Shown here: piece after piece, positions 25,007 through 33,141 of the stretch
How the letters are laid out: every line of letters begins with the position of its first letter
How positions within the stretch are numbered: the first letter of the stretch is position 1
NCBI GenBank assembly: GCA_963718745.1
Contig: OY970370.1
Span: 124,001 to 188,000, forward strand
From: Fermentibacter sp963718745 [NCBI: Candidatus Fermentibacterota bacterium]
GTDB taxonomy: Bacteria; Fermentibacterota; Fermentibacteria; Fermentibacterales
DNA length: 64,000 bases
Direction: 5' to 3'
The notes under the pieces: model-generated
What the model was told of the DNA's origin: nothing
What the model saw: only the letters and a program-made list of their open reading frames with translations
Databases searched by the model: none
Position numbers and translations under genes: made by a program

Positions 25007-25657
25007 ATGGGCAACATGGATATCGGGGGCAATCTGAAGCATCTGAAACCAGGAACCGGCAGGTGTCCGTGGGTGGACGAGGGGAAGGAGGATTATGTCC
25101 TCTATCACGACCATGAATGGGGCGTGCCCGTCCACGACGATCGCCTCTGGTTCGAGTTCCTCGCACTGGAGAGCGCCCAGGCCGGCCTCAGCTGGTACAC
25201 GGTCCTCCGGAAGCGGGAGAACTACAGGCGCGCGATGGATGGCTTCGATCCTGTGCTCATCGCGGGTTACGGCGAGGCACGCATCTCCGAACTGCTGGAG
25301 GACGCCGGGCTCATAAGAAACCGGGCCAAGATGAAGGCGATCGTGAACAATGCGCAGAGGTTCCTGTCGATCCAGCAGGAGTTCGGGAGCTTCGACAGGT
25401 ATATCTGGCGCTTCGTCGACGGCAGGCCTGTAGTGAACGAGATAAGAAGCATAAGCGACTACCGCGCCACCAGCCCCGAATCCGACGCGCTGAGCGCGGA
25501 TCTGAGGGGCAGAGGCTTCAGCTTCGTCGGATCGACCATCTGTTATGCGCACATGCAGGCTACGGGAATGGTCAACGATCACTCGATCGACTGCTTCAGG
25601 CGCAGGGAGATAATCGACTCTCTGGAGCCACCCGGGACGAAGCAGCCAACGGAATAG
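25007..25657 (+). CDS. tag: DNA-3-methyladenine glycosylase I
   Basis: A 216-residue base-excision repair enzyme that removes 3-methyladenine from alkylated DNA. The family signature is complete: CPWVDEGKEDYVLYHDHEWGVP, LALESAQAGLSWYTVLRKRENYRRA, NRAKMKAIVNNAQ, FVGSTICYAHMQATGMVNDHSIDCFRR, with the Tag-type zinc residues (C near the N-terminus, H of HDHEWG, H and C near the C-terminus). The N-terminus is about 17 residues longer than usual before RCPW, and this extension is encoded by a sequence repeated near 46406. ATG 25007 or 25016 may be the start. Confidence 0.93.
   Translation: MGNMDIGGNLKHLKPGTGRCPWVDEGKEDYVLYHDHEWGVPVHDDRLWFEFLALESAQAGLSWYTVLRKRENYRRAMDGFDPVLIAGYGEARISELLEDAGLIRNRAKMKAIVNNAQRFLSIQQEFGSFDRYIWRFVDGRPVVNEIRSISDYRATSPESDALSADLRGRGFSFVGSTICYAHMQATGMVNDHSIDCFRRREIIDSLEPPGTKQPTE
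25032..25055 (+). repeat. 24-bp repeat within the 5' end of tag
   Basis: An identical 24-bp sequence (starts ATCTGAAGCATC, ends AAACCAGGAA) occurs at 46406-46429 in a non-coding region. Here it encodes part of the unusual N-terminal extension of Tag (NLKHLKPGT). Confidence 0.65.
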
Positions 25658-25712
25658 GCACGGGTTCCTGCGCTGTCGCCATATCAATGGGCAGCATGAT
25701 GTTCCGGCTCGC

Positions 25713-25739
25713 TTTCAAGCTATTTAGACCTGGAACTGA
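25713..25739 (+). repeat. Dispersed intergenic repeat, copy B
   Basis: TTTCAAGC followed by TATTTAGACCTGGAACTGA, in the convergent gap between tag and hypA. It matches copies A and C in the 11-bp core ACCTGGAACTG and in the upstream TTTCAAG. Confidence 0.6.
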
Positions 25740-25741
25740 TG

Positions 25742-26077
25742 CTACAGGGTTTCGACGCTCTCGACCGAGCATTCCCGCCCGGTGAGGATGTGCTTCCCGG
25801 GGTGGCCGCAAATCTGGCAGGATGCGGCAAAATCCGTTGTCTGATACTCCTCCCCGCAGCCCGTGCACCTGACCAGGGCCTGAGTGTGCGTGATCAGGAG
25901 CCTCGGATATCCGAATCCCCTCTGCGAAGCCATCTCCGAGAAGCAGAACTCGAGCGAGCCGGCAGAGACCCCTGAGAGCGGACCCAGCACCAGACTGACG
26001 GACTCGAGCCGTTCGGGGCGTCCGAGCGAGCGCTCGATGAGATCGAGTATCTCAGACGCCACGGACATTTCGTGCAT
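25742..26077 (-). CDS. hypA: Hydrogenase nickel-insertion protein HypA
   Basis: A 111-residue HypA. The N-terminal MHEMS carries His2, which binds nickel, and a zinc site is formed by two CxxC pairs (VRCTGCGEEY and ASCQICGHPG). HypA works with HypB to load Ni into the hydrogenase large subunit after the Fe(CN)2CO unit is in place. GGGAGG lies 4 nt before the start. It is divergent from hypCDE, with a 221-bp shared promoter region, while hypB is 13 kb away after hypF. Confidence 0.93.
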   Translation of the reverse strand: MHEMSVASEILDLIERSLGRPERLESVSLVLGPLSGVSAGSLEFCFSEMASQRGFGYPRLLITHTQALVRCTGCGEEYQTTDFAASCQICGHPGKHILTGRECSVESVETL

Positions 26078-26177
26078 GCTGCCTCCCGACCTCCCGAGGA
26101 ACCATCCCGGCTCGAACCCCGTTTATAACACCGGCGGAGAGCACCCTGGCAGCGCAGCCTCCAGGGAACGCGGTCCG

Positions 26178-26208
26178 ATTTACCCTGGGCCGTATCGCTG
26201 CATATAGT
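26178..26208 (+). promoter_or_regulatory. Candidate promoter for hypCDE
   Basis: TTTACC/TTACCC (about 26179-26185) is a weak -35; 17 nt later TATAGT (26203-26208) is a good -10. It would start transcription about 85 nt before hypC. Confidence 0.4.
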
Positions 26209-26298
26209 CGAACGATGCTTCGGTTCCGGCGGTTCCGTGTTCGGCCGTGCCGCCTCATAACCCGGAGCAGGCATGCCAGACAAGACCGGAGGATGTAC

Positions 26299-26565
26299 AT
26301 GTGTCTCGGTGTCCCCGGTGAGATAATCTCGACGAGCAGCTGCGATGATCCGATTCTCCGGACGGCACGCGTGAGCTTCGACGGTGTCCTGCGGGAGGTG
26401 TCGCTCGCAGGCATACCCGAGGCTTCAGTCGGTGATTTCGTGATCGTGCACGCCGGATTCGCGCTAACTCTCCTGGACAGGGCTCAGGCCGAGGAAGTGA
26501 TCGGCTACCTGAGGGAGATGGGCGCAGTGATGCCGGCCGGTGCCCCCCGGAGCGGCACTCCATGA
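26299..26565 (+). CDS. hypC: Hydrogenase assembly chaperone HypC
   Basis: An 88-residue HypC/HupF. It begins MCLGVPGEI, and the Cys2 exposed after Met removal carries the Fe(CN)2CO group and binds the large-subunit precursor. The start is ATG 26299, set by GGAGG (26288-26292) 6 nt upstream and by the family N-terminus; an ATG at 26293 would add two residues and block Cys2. The OB-fold continues VSFDGVLREVSLAGI ... VGDFVIVHAGFALTLLD. The hypD ATG overlaps its stop. Confidence 0.95.
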   Translation: MCLGVPGEIISTSSCDDPILRTARVSFDGVLREVSLAGIPEASVGDFVIVHAGFALTLLDRAQAEEVIGYLREMGAVMPAGAPRSGTP

Positions 26566-27668
26566 GATACCTCGAAGAGTTCAGGAACCCGGAAGCGGCC
26601 CGCGCTCTGGTCCGTGAGATCTCCGATACCGTCACCCGCCCTTGGAGCGTGATGGAGGTCTGCGGCGGGCAGACCCATTCGATACTCCGCAACGGAATCG
26701 ACACTCTGATGCCCGGGTGCGTGCGGCTGATACACGGACCCGGCTGCCCCGTATGCGTGACACCGGCTGTGCTGATAGACAAGGCTGCAGCCGTGGCATC
26801 CATCGAAGGCGTTACGCTCTGCACCTTCGGGGACATGCTCAGGGTCCCGGGCGGCAGGACGGACCTCCAGACCGCGAGGGCGGCGGGAGCCGACGTCAGG
26901 ATGGTCTACTCTCCGATAGACGCAGTTCGCCTGGCTGCCGCGGAACCTTCCAGGGAAATCGTCTTCTTCGCAGTGGGCTTCGAAACCACCGTCCCGGTCA
27001 CGGCGACCGCCATCCTGCAGGCCGCGAGACTCGGGCTCTGCAACTTCTCCATGATAAACGCCCATGTCCGCGTTCCTCCGGTCCTGCATGCAGTCCTCTC
27101 CCGCCCATCGTGCGGCGTGAACGGGATACTGGCGGCCGGGCACGTCTGCGCCGTCACCGGATACGAGGAATACGAGCCGATCGCTTCAGCTTACTCGGTA
27201 CCGATGGTCGTCACGGGATTCGAGCCGGTGGACATCCTCCAGGGCATACTGATGTGCCTTCGCCAGCTCGAGTCCGGTTCGTGCGAGGTCGAGAACCAGT
27301 ATGCCAGAGCCGTGCGCAGGACCGGGAACCTGCAGGCGCTGGAGCTGATCTCCACGGTCTTCGAGCCTGCCGACAGGGAGTGGAGGGGGCTCGGCCTCAT
27401 CCCGGGCGGCGGGTACGCCTTCAGAGAAGAATTCGACGGATTCGATGTGGAAGGCCGCTTCGACACGGGGGATACGTGTACCGGGGAACAGGAACCCGGC
27501 GACTGCATGAGCGCGCGGGTCCTGACCGGGGAGATACTGCCCCCGGAGTGCCCGGGCTTCGGGACCGGATGCACCCCCGAGCACCCGCTCGGCGCCCCCA
27601 TGGTCTCCTCCGAGGGGGCCTGCGCCGCCTACCTCAGGTACAGGGGGGCTCGTGAACCACGATCCTGA
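26562..27668 (+). CDS. hypD: Hydrogenase Fe-cofactor assembly protein HypD
   Basis: A 368-residue HypD, the scaffold that with HypC holds the iron while cyanide and CO are added. The family motifs are present: MEVCGGQTHSI, HGPGCPVCVTP with redox-active cysteines, GFETTVP, INAHVRVPP, GHVCAVTGYEEYE, VVTGFEPVDIL and the C-terminal [4Fe-4S] cysteines (LPPECPGFGTGCTPEHPLGAPMVSSEGAC). It overlaps hypC by 4 bp and hypE by 17 bp. Confidence 0.96.
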   Translation: MRYLEEFRNPEAARALVREISDTVTRPWSVMEVCGGQTHSILRNGIDTLMPGCVRLIHGPGCPVCVTPAVLIDKAAAVASIEGVTLCTFGDMLRVPGGRTDLQTARAAGADVRMVYSPIDAVRLAAAEPSREIVFFAVGFETTVPVTATAILQAARLGLCNFSMINAHVRVPPVLHAVLSRPSCGVNGILAAGHVCAVTGYEEYEPIASAYSVPMVVTGFEPVDILQGILMCLRQLESGSCEVENQYARAVRRTGNLQALELISTVFEPADREWRGLGLIPGGGYAFREEFDGFDVEGRFDTGDTCTGEQEPGDCMSARVLTGEILPPECPGFGTGCTPEHPLGAPMVSSEGACAAYLRYRGAREPRS

Positions 27669-28710
27669 GAACCCCGCAGCCCTGACCTGCCCGCTTCCGC
27701 TGGAGGACGGACCAGGCGTGCTGCTGGCGCACGGCGGAGGCGGCACTCTCATGAGAAAGCTGATCGAGGAGTTCCTGGATGCCTTCGGCGCGCCACCTGC
27801 GCGTGACAGGCACGATGGAGCGGTCCTCGATCCCCGGGGCGGGCGCATCGCCTTCACGACCGACTCATTCGTGGTCAGACCACTCTTCTTCCCCGGAGGG
27901 GACATCGGCTCGCTTTCCGTGTTCGGCACGGTGAACGATCTGGCCATGTGCGGAGCCCGGCCTCTGTGGCTGAGCGTCGGGATGATCCTGGAAGAGGGCT
28001 TTCCGCTCGCGAAGCTGAGGGAGGTGACCGGATCCATCGCCTCATCAGCGGCTGCAGCCGGTGCGAGAGTGGTCACCGGGGACACGAAGGTAGTCGAGAA
28101 GGGGAAGTGCGACGGGATCTACATAAACACGGCCGGGATAGGAGTGGTACCGAACGGTGTGGATGTGCGCCCGTCGAGGATAAGGCCGGGGGATGCGATA
28201 GTGGTGAACGGAGATCTCGGAAGGCATGGGATCACAATCATGACCCTGCGGGAGGGGATCTCCATCGAGGCGGGGATCGAGAGCGATCTCGCACCCCTGT
28301 CAGGCACCGTGGAGCGGATCGTACACGCCGGAATAGACATAAGGTGCATGCGCGATCTGACGAGGGGCGGCCTCGCCGCTGCTCTCTACGAGATCTCCTC
28401 CGATTCCGGACTGGACATGGATGTCGACGAACCGTCGATTCCCGTCGACTCGAGGGTCCGGGCAGCATGCGAACTGCTGGGCTTCGACCCGGTGCATGTG
28501 GCAAACGAAGGCCGGTTCGTTGCCTTCGTACCGCCCGGCCAGGCCCGGGCTCTGATGGATGCCATGGCTGAACCGGGATCCCCGTTCCGTCCCTCCCTCA
28601 TCGGCACCGTCAAGGAGGGATCGGGGAGGGGCGTGATGCTGAGAAGTGCAATGGGAACCATGAGACCACTTTCGGTGTTGAGTGGTGAGCAGCTTCCGAG
28701 GATATGCTGA
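27652..28710 (+). CDS. hypE: Hydrogenase cyanide-ligand synthesis protein HypE
   Basis: A 352-residue HypE of the PurM/SelD ATPase family. It dehydrates the thiocarbamoylated C-terminal Cys to thiocyanate and passes cyanide to HypCD. ATP-site motifs AHGGGGTLMRKLIEEF, TTDSFVV, GDTKVVEKG and RDLTRGGLAAALYEI are seen, and the protein ends in PRIC with the required C-terminal Cys. The GTG start at 27652 lies inside the end of hypD. After it the transcript probably ends or continues weakly before a new promoter at 28795. Confidence 0.96.
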   Translation: MNHDPENPAALTCPLPLEDGPGVLLAHGGGGTLMRKLIEEFLDAFGAPPARDRHDGAVLDPRGGRIAFTTDSFVVRPLFFPGGDIGSLSVFGTVNDLAMCGARPLWLSVGMILEEGFPLAKLREVTGSIASSAAAAGARVVTGDTKVVEKGKCDGIYINTAGIGVVPNGVDVRPSRIRPGDAIVVNGDLGRHGITIMTLREGISIEAGIESDLAPLSGTVERIVHAGIDIRCMRDLTRGGLAAALYEISSDSGLDMDVDEPSIPVDSRVRAACELLGFDPVHVANEGRFVAFVPPGQARALMDAMAEPGSPFRPSLIGTVKEGSGRGVMLRSAMGTMRPLSVLSGEQLPRIC

Positions 28711-28794
28711 AACACTAGCCGGGAGCGCATCCATGAGTGTTCCGTCCGAACCGGCTCCGAAAAATTTTGTTCGTACAGCATCGACTGTGCGCTA

Positions 28795-28823
28795 TTGGGT
28801 CTTCCGTTCCGATCACTTATCAT
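28795..28823 (+). promoter_or_regulatory. Candidate promoter of the GTPase-hydrogenase array
   Basis: TTGGGT (28795-28800), 17 nt, TATCAT (28818-28823), in the AT-richest stretch of this region. The predicted start is near 28830, so the hairpin at 28844 would lie at the 5' end of the transcript. Confidence 0.5.
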
Positions 28824-28843
28824 TAAGATAGGTATGCGAGCCG

Positions 28844-28870
28844 CCTTCCCATTGTGTGGAAGGTCTTTTT
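28844..28870 (+). terminator. Terminator-like hairpin in the leader (possible attenuator)
   Basis: CCTTCC-(CATTGTGT)-GGAAGG followed at once by TCTTTTT has the form of an intrinsic terminator. It lies between the predicted promoter and the first roadblock gene (GTG 28898). It could attenuate read-through from hypE and from the local promoter, or protect the 5' end. Confidence 0.65.
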
Positions 28871-28897
28871 GTCACCCGGTATCTGGAGGTTGCTGAA

Positions 28898-29254
28898 GTG
28901 AGCGACACATCTCGTATCCTCAAGGAACTCGTAGAGGTCCAGGGCATCGAAGTGGCAGTCTGCGTCGGGCGTGATGGTTTCGTTATCGATGCCGCCTCCA
29001 CCGGCAACGCTGATGCTGATGCGATCGGTGCGATGGTCTCGACAGGCATGGGTTCCGCGGAAAGCGTCGGTCGCGAGCTGGGCGTCGGCGAGATGGCACA
29101 GGCCATGATGGAGTACGAGAAGGGCATCGTGGTTCTTTCGGCTCTGGGCACCGATGCCCTGCTGGCAGTCGTCGCCTCGAAGGACGCCAACCTCGGCAAC
29201 GTCCGCCTTCAGGTGAAGCGTCGCACCATCGACCTGGAGAAGAGCCTCCGCTAG
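28898..29254 (+). CDS. Roadblock/LC7 domain protein
   Basis: A 118-residue single-domain roadblock/LC7 protein (MglB type). The pattern is ILKELVEVQGIEVAVCVGRDGFVIDAAST, then helices and VVLSALGTDALLAVVASKDANLGNVRLQVKR. Proteins of this fold dimerise and act as GAPs or scaffolds for MglA-type Ras-like GTPases. GTG 28898 is set by GGAGGT 7 nt upstream. It opens a co-directional array that includes a GTPase two genes later. Confidence 0.85.
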   Translation: MSDTSRILKELVEVQGIEVAVCVGRDGFVIDAASTGNADADAIGAMVSTGMGSAESVGRELGVGEMAQAMMEYEKGIVVLSALGTDALLAVVASKDANLGNVRLQVKRRTIDLEKSLR

Positions 29255-29328
29255 ACAGACAGGCTCTTCGATCCCCGGGATCGCCGGTCTAGAAGGCCCG
29301 GACGAATTCGAAGGGAGTTCCAGGTCCT

Positions 29329-29838
29329 ATGAGAAGCGATCAGTCGAACCACAACAGCGGTATCCATTCCGAACTCGAAGAACTGATCAGATCCACCGGA
29401 GCGCTCATCAGCCTGCTGATATCGAGGGAAGGCGTCTGCCTGAGCCAGGCAGGGTCCCTGACCTCTCTCAACACGACTGCACTGGCCGCTCTGGTTGCGG
29501 GGATGTTCGCCGCCACGAAGGAAGTCGCCACCATAGTCGGAGAGAACCAGTTCTCCATCCTGCTGCAGCAGGGCGACAAGCGGCACATACACATCTCCCT
29601 CGTGGGCAAGCGTTCGATGATGGTCATCGTCTTCGAGGACTACACCAGGATCGGCAGAGTGCGGATCGAGGCCAAGAAGGCCGGCGAGTCCATAGCCAGA
29701 CTGCTCGACGCGCCGGTCGAGCGCGCTCCCGATGAGGATGGGGAGATCTACCTCCCCAGATTCAAGGAGTACGCCCTGAATCTTGTCGACAGGATCTTCA
29801 GGGTAGACGAAGAGGAAGATGGCGCACATCAGCTCTGA
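29329..29838 (+). CDS. Second roadblock/LC7 domain protein
   Basis: A 169-residue protein. Residues 12-125 follow the roadblock pattern (ELEELIRSTGALISLLISREGVCLSQAGS ... LAALVAGMFAATKEVATIVGE ... RHIHISLVGKRSMMVIVFEDYTRIGRVRIEAKKA). A C-terminal tail of about 40 charged residues follows. It differs from the first roadblock protein, so the pair could form heterodimers with distinct roles. The 3' end overlaps the GTPase gene by 20 bp, indicating translational coupling. Confidence 0.8.
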   Translation: MRSDQSNHNSGIHSELEELIRSTGALISLLISREGVCLSQAGSLTSLNTTALAALVAGMFAATKEVATIVGENQFSILLQQGDKRHIHISLVGKRSMMVIVFEDYTRIGRVRIEAKKAGESIARLLDAPVERAPDEDGEIYLPRFKEYALNLVDRIFRVDEEEDGAHQL

Positions 29839-30400
29839 GAACCAGCAGATCGTCTTCAAACTCGTCTATTTCGGACCCGGGATGAGCGGCAAGACTACGA
29901 ATCTCCACTGGATCCACGCGCAGCTCGCCGAGAAGTACAGAGGGGAGCTCCTGGTGCTCGATACCGAGAGGGAGAGGACTCTCTTCTTCGACTTCTTCCC
30001 GGTATCCCTGGGCAAGGTCGAGAACTACGCGATCAAGTTCCACCTCTATACGATCCCGGGGCAGATACACTACGAAGCGAGCAGGCGCCTCATCCTCGAA
30101 GGGGCTGACGGCGTGGCTTTCGTCGCAGACTCCCGCACCGGCCATCTCGAGAAGAACCTGCAGAGCTACAGGATGATGATCGACAACATGAGGGATCTCA
30201 GGATTCCCGTGGAGAACTTCCCGATCGTCCTGCAGTACAACAAGCGGGACCTCGTGCCGGTGCTCGAGCTGGGCAGCATCGAGAGGGAACTCGAACTGAG
30301 CGGGATCCCCGTCGTGGAAGCCGTTGCTTCCGAGGGCAGGGGAGTCATGCAGACACTGCGGATGCTCAGCATGGAAGTCATAAGGAAGTTTCAGATGTAG
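29819..30400 (+). CDS. MglA-like small Ras-family GTPase
   Basis: A 193-residue bacterial Ras-like GTPase. The P-loop is GPGMSGKTT (residues 19-27), switch II region IPGQIHYEASRRLILEGADGVAFVADS, and the base-recognition motif QYNKRDL. The 'GPGMSGKTTNL' loop and the length match MglA, the polarity GTPase that switches between GTP and GDP states under control of roadblock MglB. Its own coupled roadblock genes and a DUF4388 gene flank it, as in many MglA systems. The effector is probably among its neighbours (inference). Confidence 0.9.
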   Translation: MAHISSENQQIVFKLVYFGPGMSGKTTNLHWIHAQLAEKYRGELLVLDTERERTLFFDFFPVSLGKVENYAIKFHLYTIPGQIHYEASRRLILEGADGVAFVADSRTGHLEKNLQSYRMMIDNMRDLRIPVENFPIVLQYNKRDLVPVLELGSIERELELSGIPVVEAVASEGRGVMQTLRMLSMEVIRKFQM

Positions 30401-30445
30401 CTCCCCAATCGGCGCCACGCGAAGGCGCCAGACGTTTGGATTGGA

Positions 30446-31147
30446 ATGGCTCTCAAAGGAACGTTGAGCGATCTCGGGCTGGTCACTCTCCTCCAGTTCC
30501 CGAACTCCAGCCGGAGATCCGGTCTACTCACGATAACCGTCGACAACAGGCAGGCCAGCCTGTACTACGTCGACGGGAACCTCGTCCACGCAACGCTGGA
30601 CAATCTTTCCGGCCAGCAGGTCCTGGTCGAGATGGTCGACTGGAAGGACGGCACCTTCTCCTTCGAGACCGGGATCACCACGGACGAGGTGACGATCAAG
30701 AAGGATCTCCACAGGCTCATCATGTGGGCACTCAAGGAGCGCGACGAGATCAAGAAGGCGCAGTCGGAGGCCCAGCAGAACGCCCTCCAGCACACCGACG
30801 GCCATATCTTCGAGCAGGTGCTGAGGGACTTCGTGGCATCCTCCCCGAGCCACCTCTGGGCAAGCGTCATAGACTCGTCGGGCGTGATCATCGCAAGATC
30901 GGACCTGCCCAGCGACCTGTCGGAGATCGCCCCCGTGATCGTCAAATGCGTGTCCGCCTTCGTGAACTCATACCCTGGCGGAGCCCCCGACAGAGTGATC
31001 ATCGAAGACGGATCCAGGACCCTGGGTCTGATGTCCATCGACAAGAAGCTCGTCCTCCTTACCGTGGTGAAGCCGGACACGAAGATCGGCCTCATGTGCA
31101 TCGCCACGAGCAGGCTTCTGGAAAGTGTGCGCAAGAAGGAGCAGTGA
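30446..31147 (+). CDS. DUF4388 (PATAN-type) protein with C-terminal roadblock-like domain
   Basis: A 233-residue protein. The N-terminal half (1-90) matches DUF4388: MALKGTLSDLGLVTLLQFPNSSRRSGLLTITVDNRQASLYYVDGNLVHATLDNLSGQQVLVEMVDWKDGTFSFE. A helical linker leads to residues 115-230, which read like a roadblock/LC7 domain (LRDFVASSPSHLWASVIDSSGVIIARSD ... KKLVLLTVVKPDTKIGLMCIATSR). DUF4388 proteins commonly accompany MglA-type GTPases and two-component systems. Its stop overlaps the next ATG by one base (TGATG). Confidence 0.85.
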   Translation: MALKGTLSDLGLVTLLQFPNSSRRSGLLTITVDNRQASLYYVDGNLVHATLDNLSGQQVLVEMVDWKDGTFSFETGITTDEVTIKKDLHRLIMWALKERDEIKKAQSEAQQNALQHTDGHIFEQVLRDFVASSPSHLWASVIDSSGVIIARSDLPSDLSEIAPVIVKCVSAFVNSYPGGAPDRVIIEDGSRTLGLMSIDKKLVLLTVVKPDTKIGLMCIATSRLLESVRKKEQ

Positions 31148-32586
31148 TGCCGGGAGAATCTGAAATGGCGCGGATCCCGTTCGAGGAGTTCCTCAGGATC
31201 TGTACCGATTCAGGGCTGATTGCAGAGGATACGTCCAGGCTGATACACAACTTCGCAAGGGCGCTCGGTGGCGTCGGCAGCGTTCCGCGGGTCTCCGGAG
31301 ACCAGGCCGAGAGGCTCCAGAGTTTCGAGACCATCCTCTCGTTCGATTATCCCGAGAATCTGACCTTCGACAATTATGTGACCACCGAGGAGAACTACTA
31401 CACCTGCGAGATCCTCCGCACGGTCGCCTTCATCCCCAGGATCTGGAAGGCCATAGCACCAGTCTTCATCCATGCCCCGACAGGCCAGGGCAAGACGCAC
31501 CTCCTCGCGGCCACGAAGAACGCTACTTCCCGCAAGGCGCTCCTGATAAACACCCTCGACCTCGAAACCGAGCACCAGCATGCGAGGAGCGCCGGCAGGG
31601 AGCGCGAGCTCAGGGACTGGATGATCCAGCACGACCTCATCCTCATCGACGACATCCAGTTCGCCCGGGGCAACCACGGCTTCGAGAAGTTCATCATCTC
31701 CGTGATGAACAGGATGCCGCGCGAATCCCATGGCCTGGTGATCTCGTCGGACGTCGAGCCTTCCAAGCTCTCCGGGCTCGATGCGTCACTCCTCTCGCGC
31801 CTGATGTCGGGCATCACGATAAAGCTCGAGATCGTGAACAAGAAGGGCCGGACGGAGATACTGGAGCAGTTCTTCAATTATACGGGCATGAATCTCAACG
31901 ACGACGTCGTGGACTACCTCGCCGACACCTTCACCAGCAACGTCAGGCAGCTCAAGGCTGCTGCGCGCATGGTCCTCGCCAGAGTTCTCGGAACCGGCAA
32001 CGCGATGACGGTTGAATCCACGAGGACCCTTCTCGGCTTCATGACCGAGGGCATCAAGACCGAGTCCTTCACGGAGGAGGAACTGCTCTCGACCGACAGC
32101 GATCGGTCCGAATACATCGTGGTGGAGGTCGAGGAGGAACCGGACAAGAAGCGGCGGGGTTCCGGAAAGCAGCCGTTCGTCATCGAACCGGTCCGAACTG
32201 ATGCAAGGCGTTCTATTCCTGACTCGCCTGCGCCGGTCGAAGAGGCTCAGGCCCCGCGGGCTGCAAGAGAGGGTGTTCCGCAGACCGCAGCCAGGAGGGT
32301 GCCGGCAGCGGCACCGGCTCCTGTGCGGGAACCCGAACCCGTCGAGCAGCTGCCTGTGGTCCCTCCGCGTTCGGGGCGCAAGTCCGCGAGCAAGTACAGG
32401 GAGATGCTCGCCTCGGCCGATACGGTCGAGAAGCAGACAGAGGCTCTCCGCATGGCTGTGAGCGAGAGGATAAGGCAGCTGACCGAGTCCGGGGCTGACA
32501 ACATCGAGATAGGGAGGCTCCAGGTGACGCTGAAGTTCCTCGAGAGAGGCGACCTGGAATCTGCCATGCTCTCTTTGAAGACGTGA
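31147..32586 (+). CDS. DnaA-like AAA+ ATPase lacking the DNA-binding domain
   Basis: A 479-residue protein. Residues 68-285 match DnaA domain III: NLTFDNYVTTEENYYTCEIL, Walker A APTGQGKT (110-117), Walker B LILIDDIQF (164-172), sensor 1 LVISSD, the arginine-finger region LDASLLSRLMSGITIKLE and sensor 2 SNVRQLKAAARM. DnaA domain IV (the DnaA-box HTH) is absent; instead there is a Pro/Ala-rich linker (about 330-415) and a helical C-terminus (420-479). It is therefore not the replication initiator. AAGGAG is 5 nt before ATG 31147 (31165 is a second option). It sits between the MglA/roadblock set and the hydrogenase genes. Confidence 0.82.
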   Translation: MPGESEMARIPFEEFLRICTDSGLIAEDTSRLIHNFARALGGVGSVPRVSGDQAERLQSFETILSFDYPENLTFDNYVTTEENYYTCEILRTVAFIPRIWKAIAPVFIHAPTGQGKTHLLAATKNATSRKALLINTLDLETEHQHARSAGRERELRDWMIQHDLILIDDIQFARGNHGFEKFIISVMNRMPRESHGLVISSDVEPSKLSGLDASLLSRLMSGITIKLEIVNKKGRTEILEQFFNYTGMNLNDDVVDYLADTFTSNVRQLKAAARMVLARVLGTGNAMTVESTRTLLGFMTEGIKTESFTEEELLSTDSDRSEYIVVEVEEEPDKKRRGSGKQPFVIEPVRTDARRSIPDSPAPVEEAQAPRAAREGVPQTAARRVPAAAPAPVREPEPVEQLPVVPPRSGRKSASKYREMLASADTVEKQTEALRMAVSERIRQLTESGADNIEIGRLQVTLKFLERGDLESAMLSLKT

Positions 32587-32631
32587 TTCGAGAAAAGGTC
32601 CAGGATCGAAGCGAGGATGGAAGGAGATCGT

Positions 32632-33141
32632 ATGCTCAAGGCAGCCGACGCAGATCTCTCCAGATTCCACGGTGTCGCCTACTTGCTGGGAGCATTGGCG
32701 CACGCATCGGAATTGAATCTGGGGAAGAGCGCTCTCTCGATCTGCATGCTCGCCGGCAAGAAGTTCGGCAGAGAGGCAGTCGAAGGGGCGAAACAGACGG
32801 ATGACCTGACCGAGGCTGTCGGGTTGTTGAACGATGCCCTGGCAAAACGCGGGATCGTATGGCAGTTCGAGCCTTTCAAGGGCGAATCGGACAACCTGAT
32901 CCAGGACCGCGACGGCAAGAAGGTCATGAGACTCTCCTTCGGGACCTGCATGGTCCGCAATGCTCTCTTCAGGTATGCGCACGAGCAGAAGCAGTCCCTC
33001 TGCTACATGGCGCACGGCGTCTTCGCGGGGGCTATGGAGACGATCATGCCCGGGAAGGTCGTACATCTGGAGATCCTGCACGCAGGCCCGAACGGCTGCC
33101 TCAAGGAAATGATCGTGGAGGAGGCCAGGAATGAAGGCTAG
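32632..33141 (+). CDS. V4R-like domain protein preceding the hydrogenase
   Basis: A 169-residue cytoplasmic protein of two parts. Its C-terminal half (MRLSFGTCMVRNALFRYAHEQK ... LCYMAHGVFAGAMETIMPGKVVHLEILHAGPNGCLKEMIV) resembles the V4R small-molecule-binding domain and is similar to the C-terminal domain of the ferredoxin protein three genes on. Both keep a Cys in the G-x-C-x-x-R segment, an LC pair and a Cys before the last strand. AAGGAG is 5 nt before ATG 32632. It overlaps the small-subunit gene by 11 bp. A role in hydrogenase assembly or sensing is inference. Confidence 0.6.
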   Translation: MLKAADADLSRFHGVAYLLGALAHASELNLGKSALSICMLAGKKFGREAVEGAKQTDDLTEAVGLLNDALAKRGIVWQFEPFKGESDNLIQDRDGKKVMRLSFGTCMVRNALFRYAHEQKQSLCYMAHGVFAGAMETIMPGKVVHLEILHAGPNGCLKEMIVEEARNEG

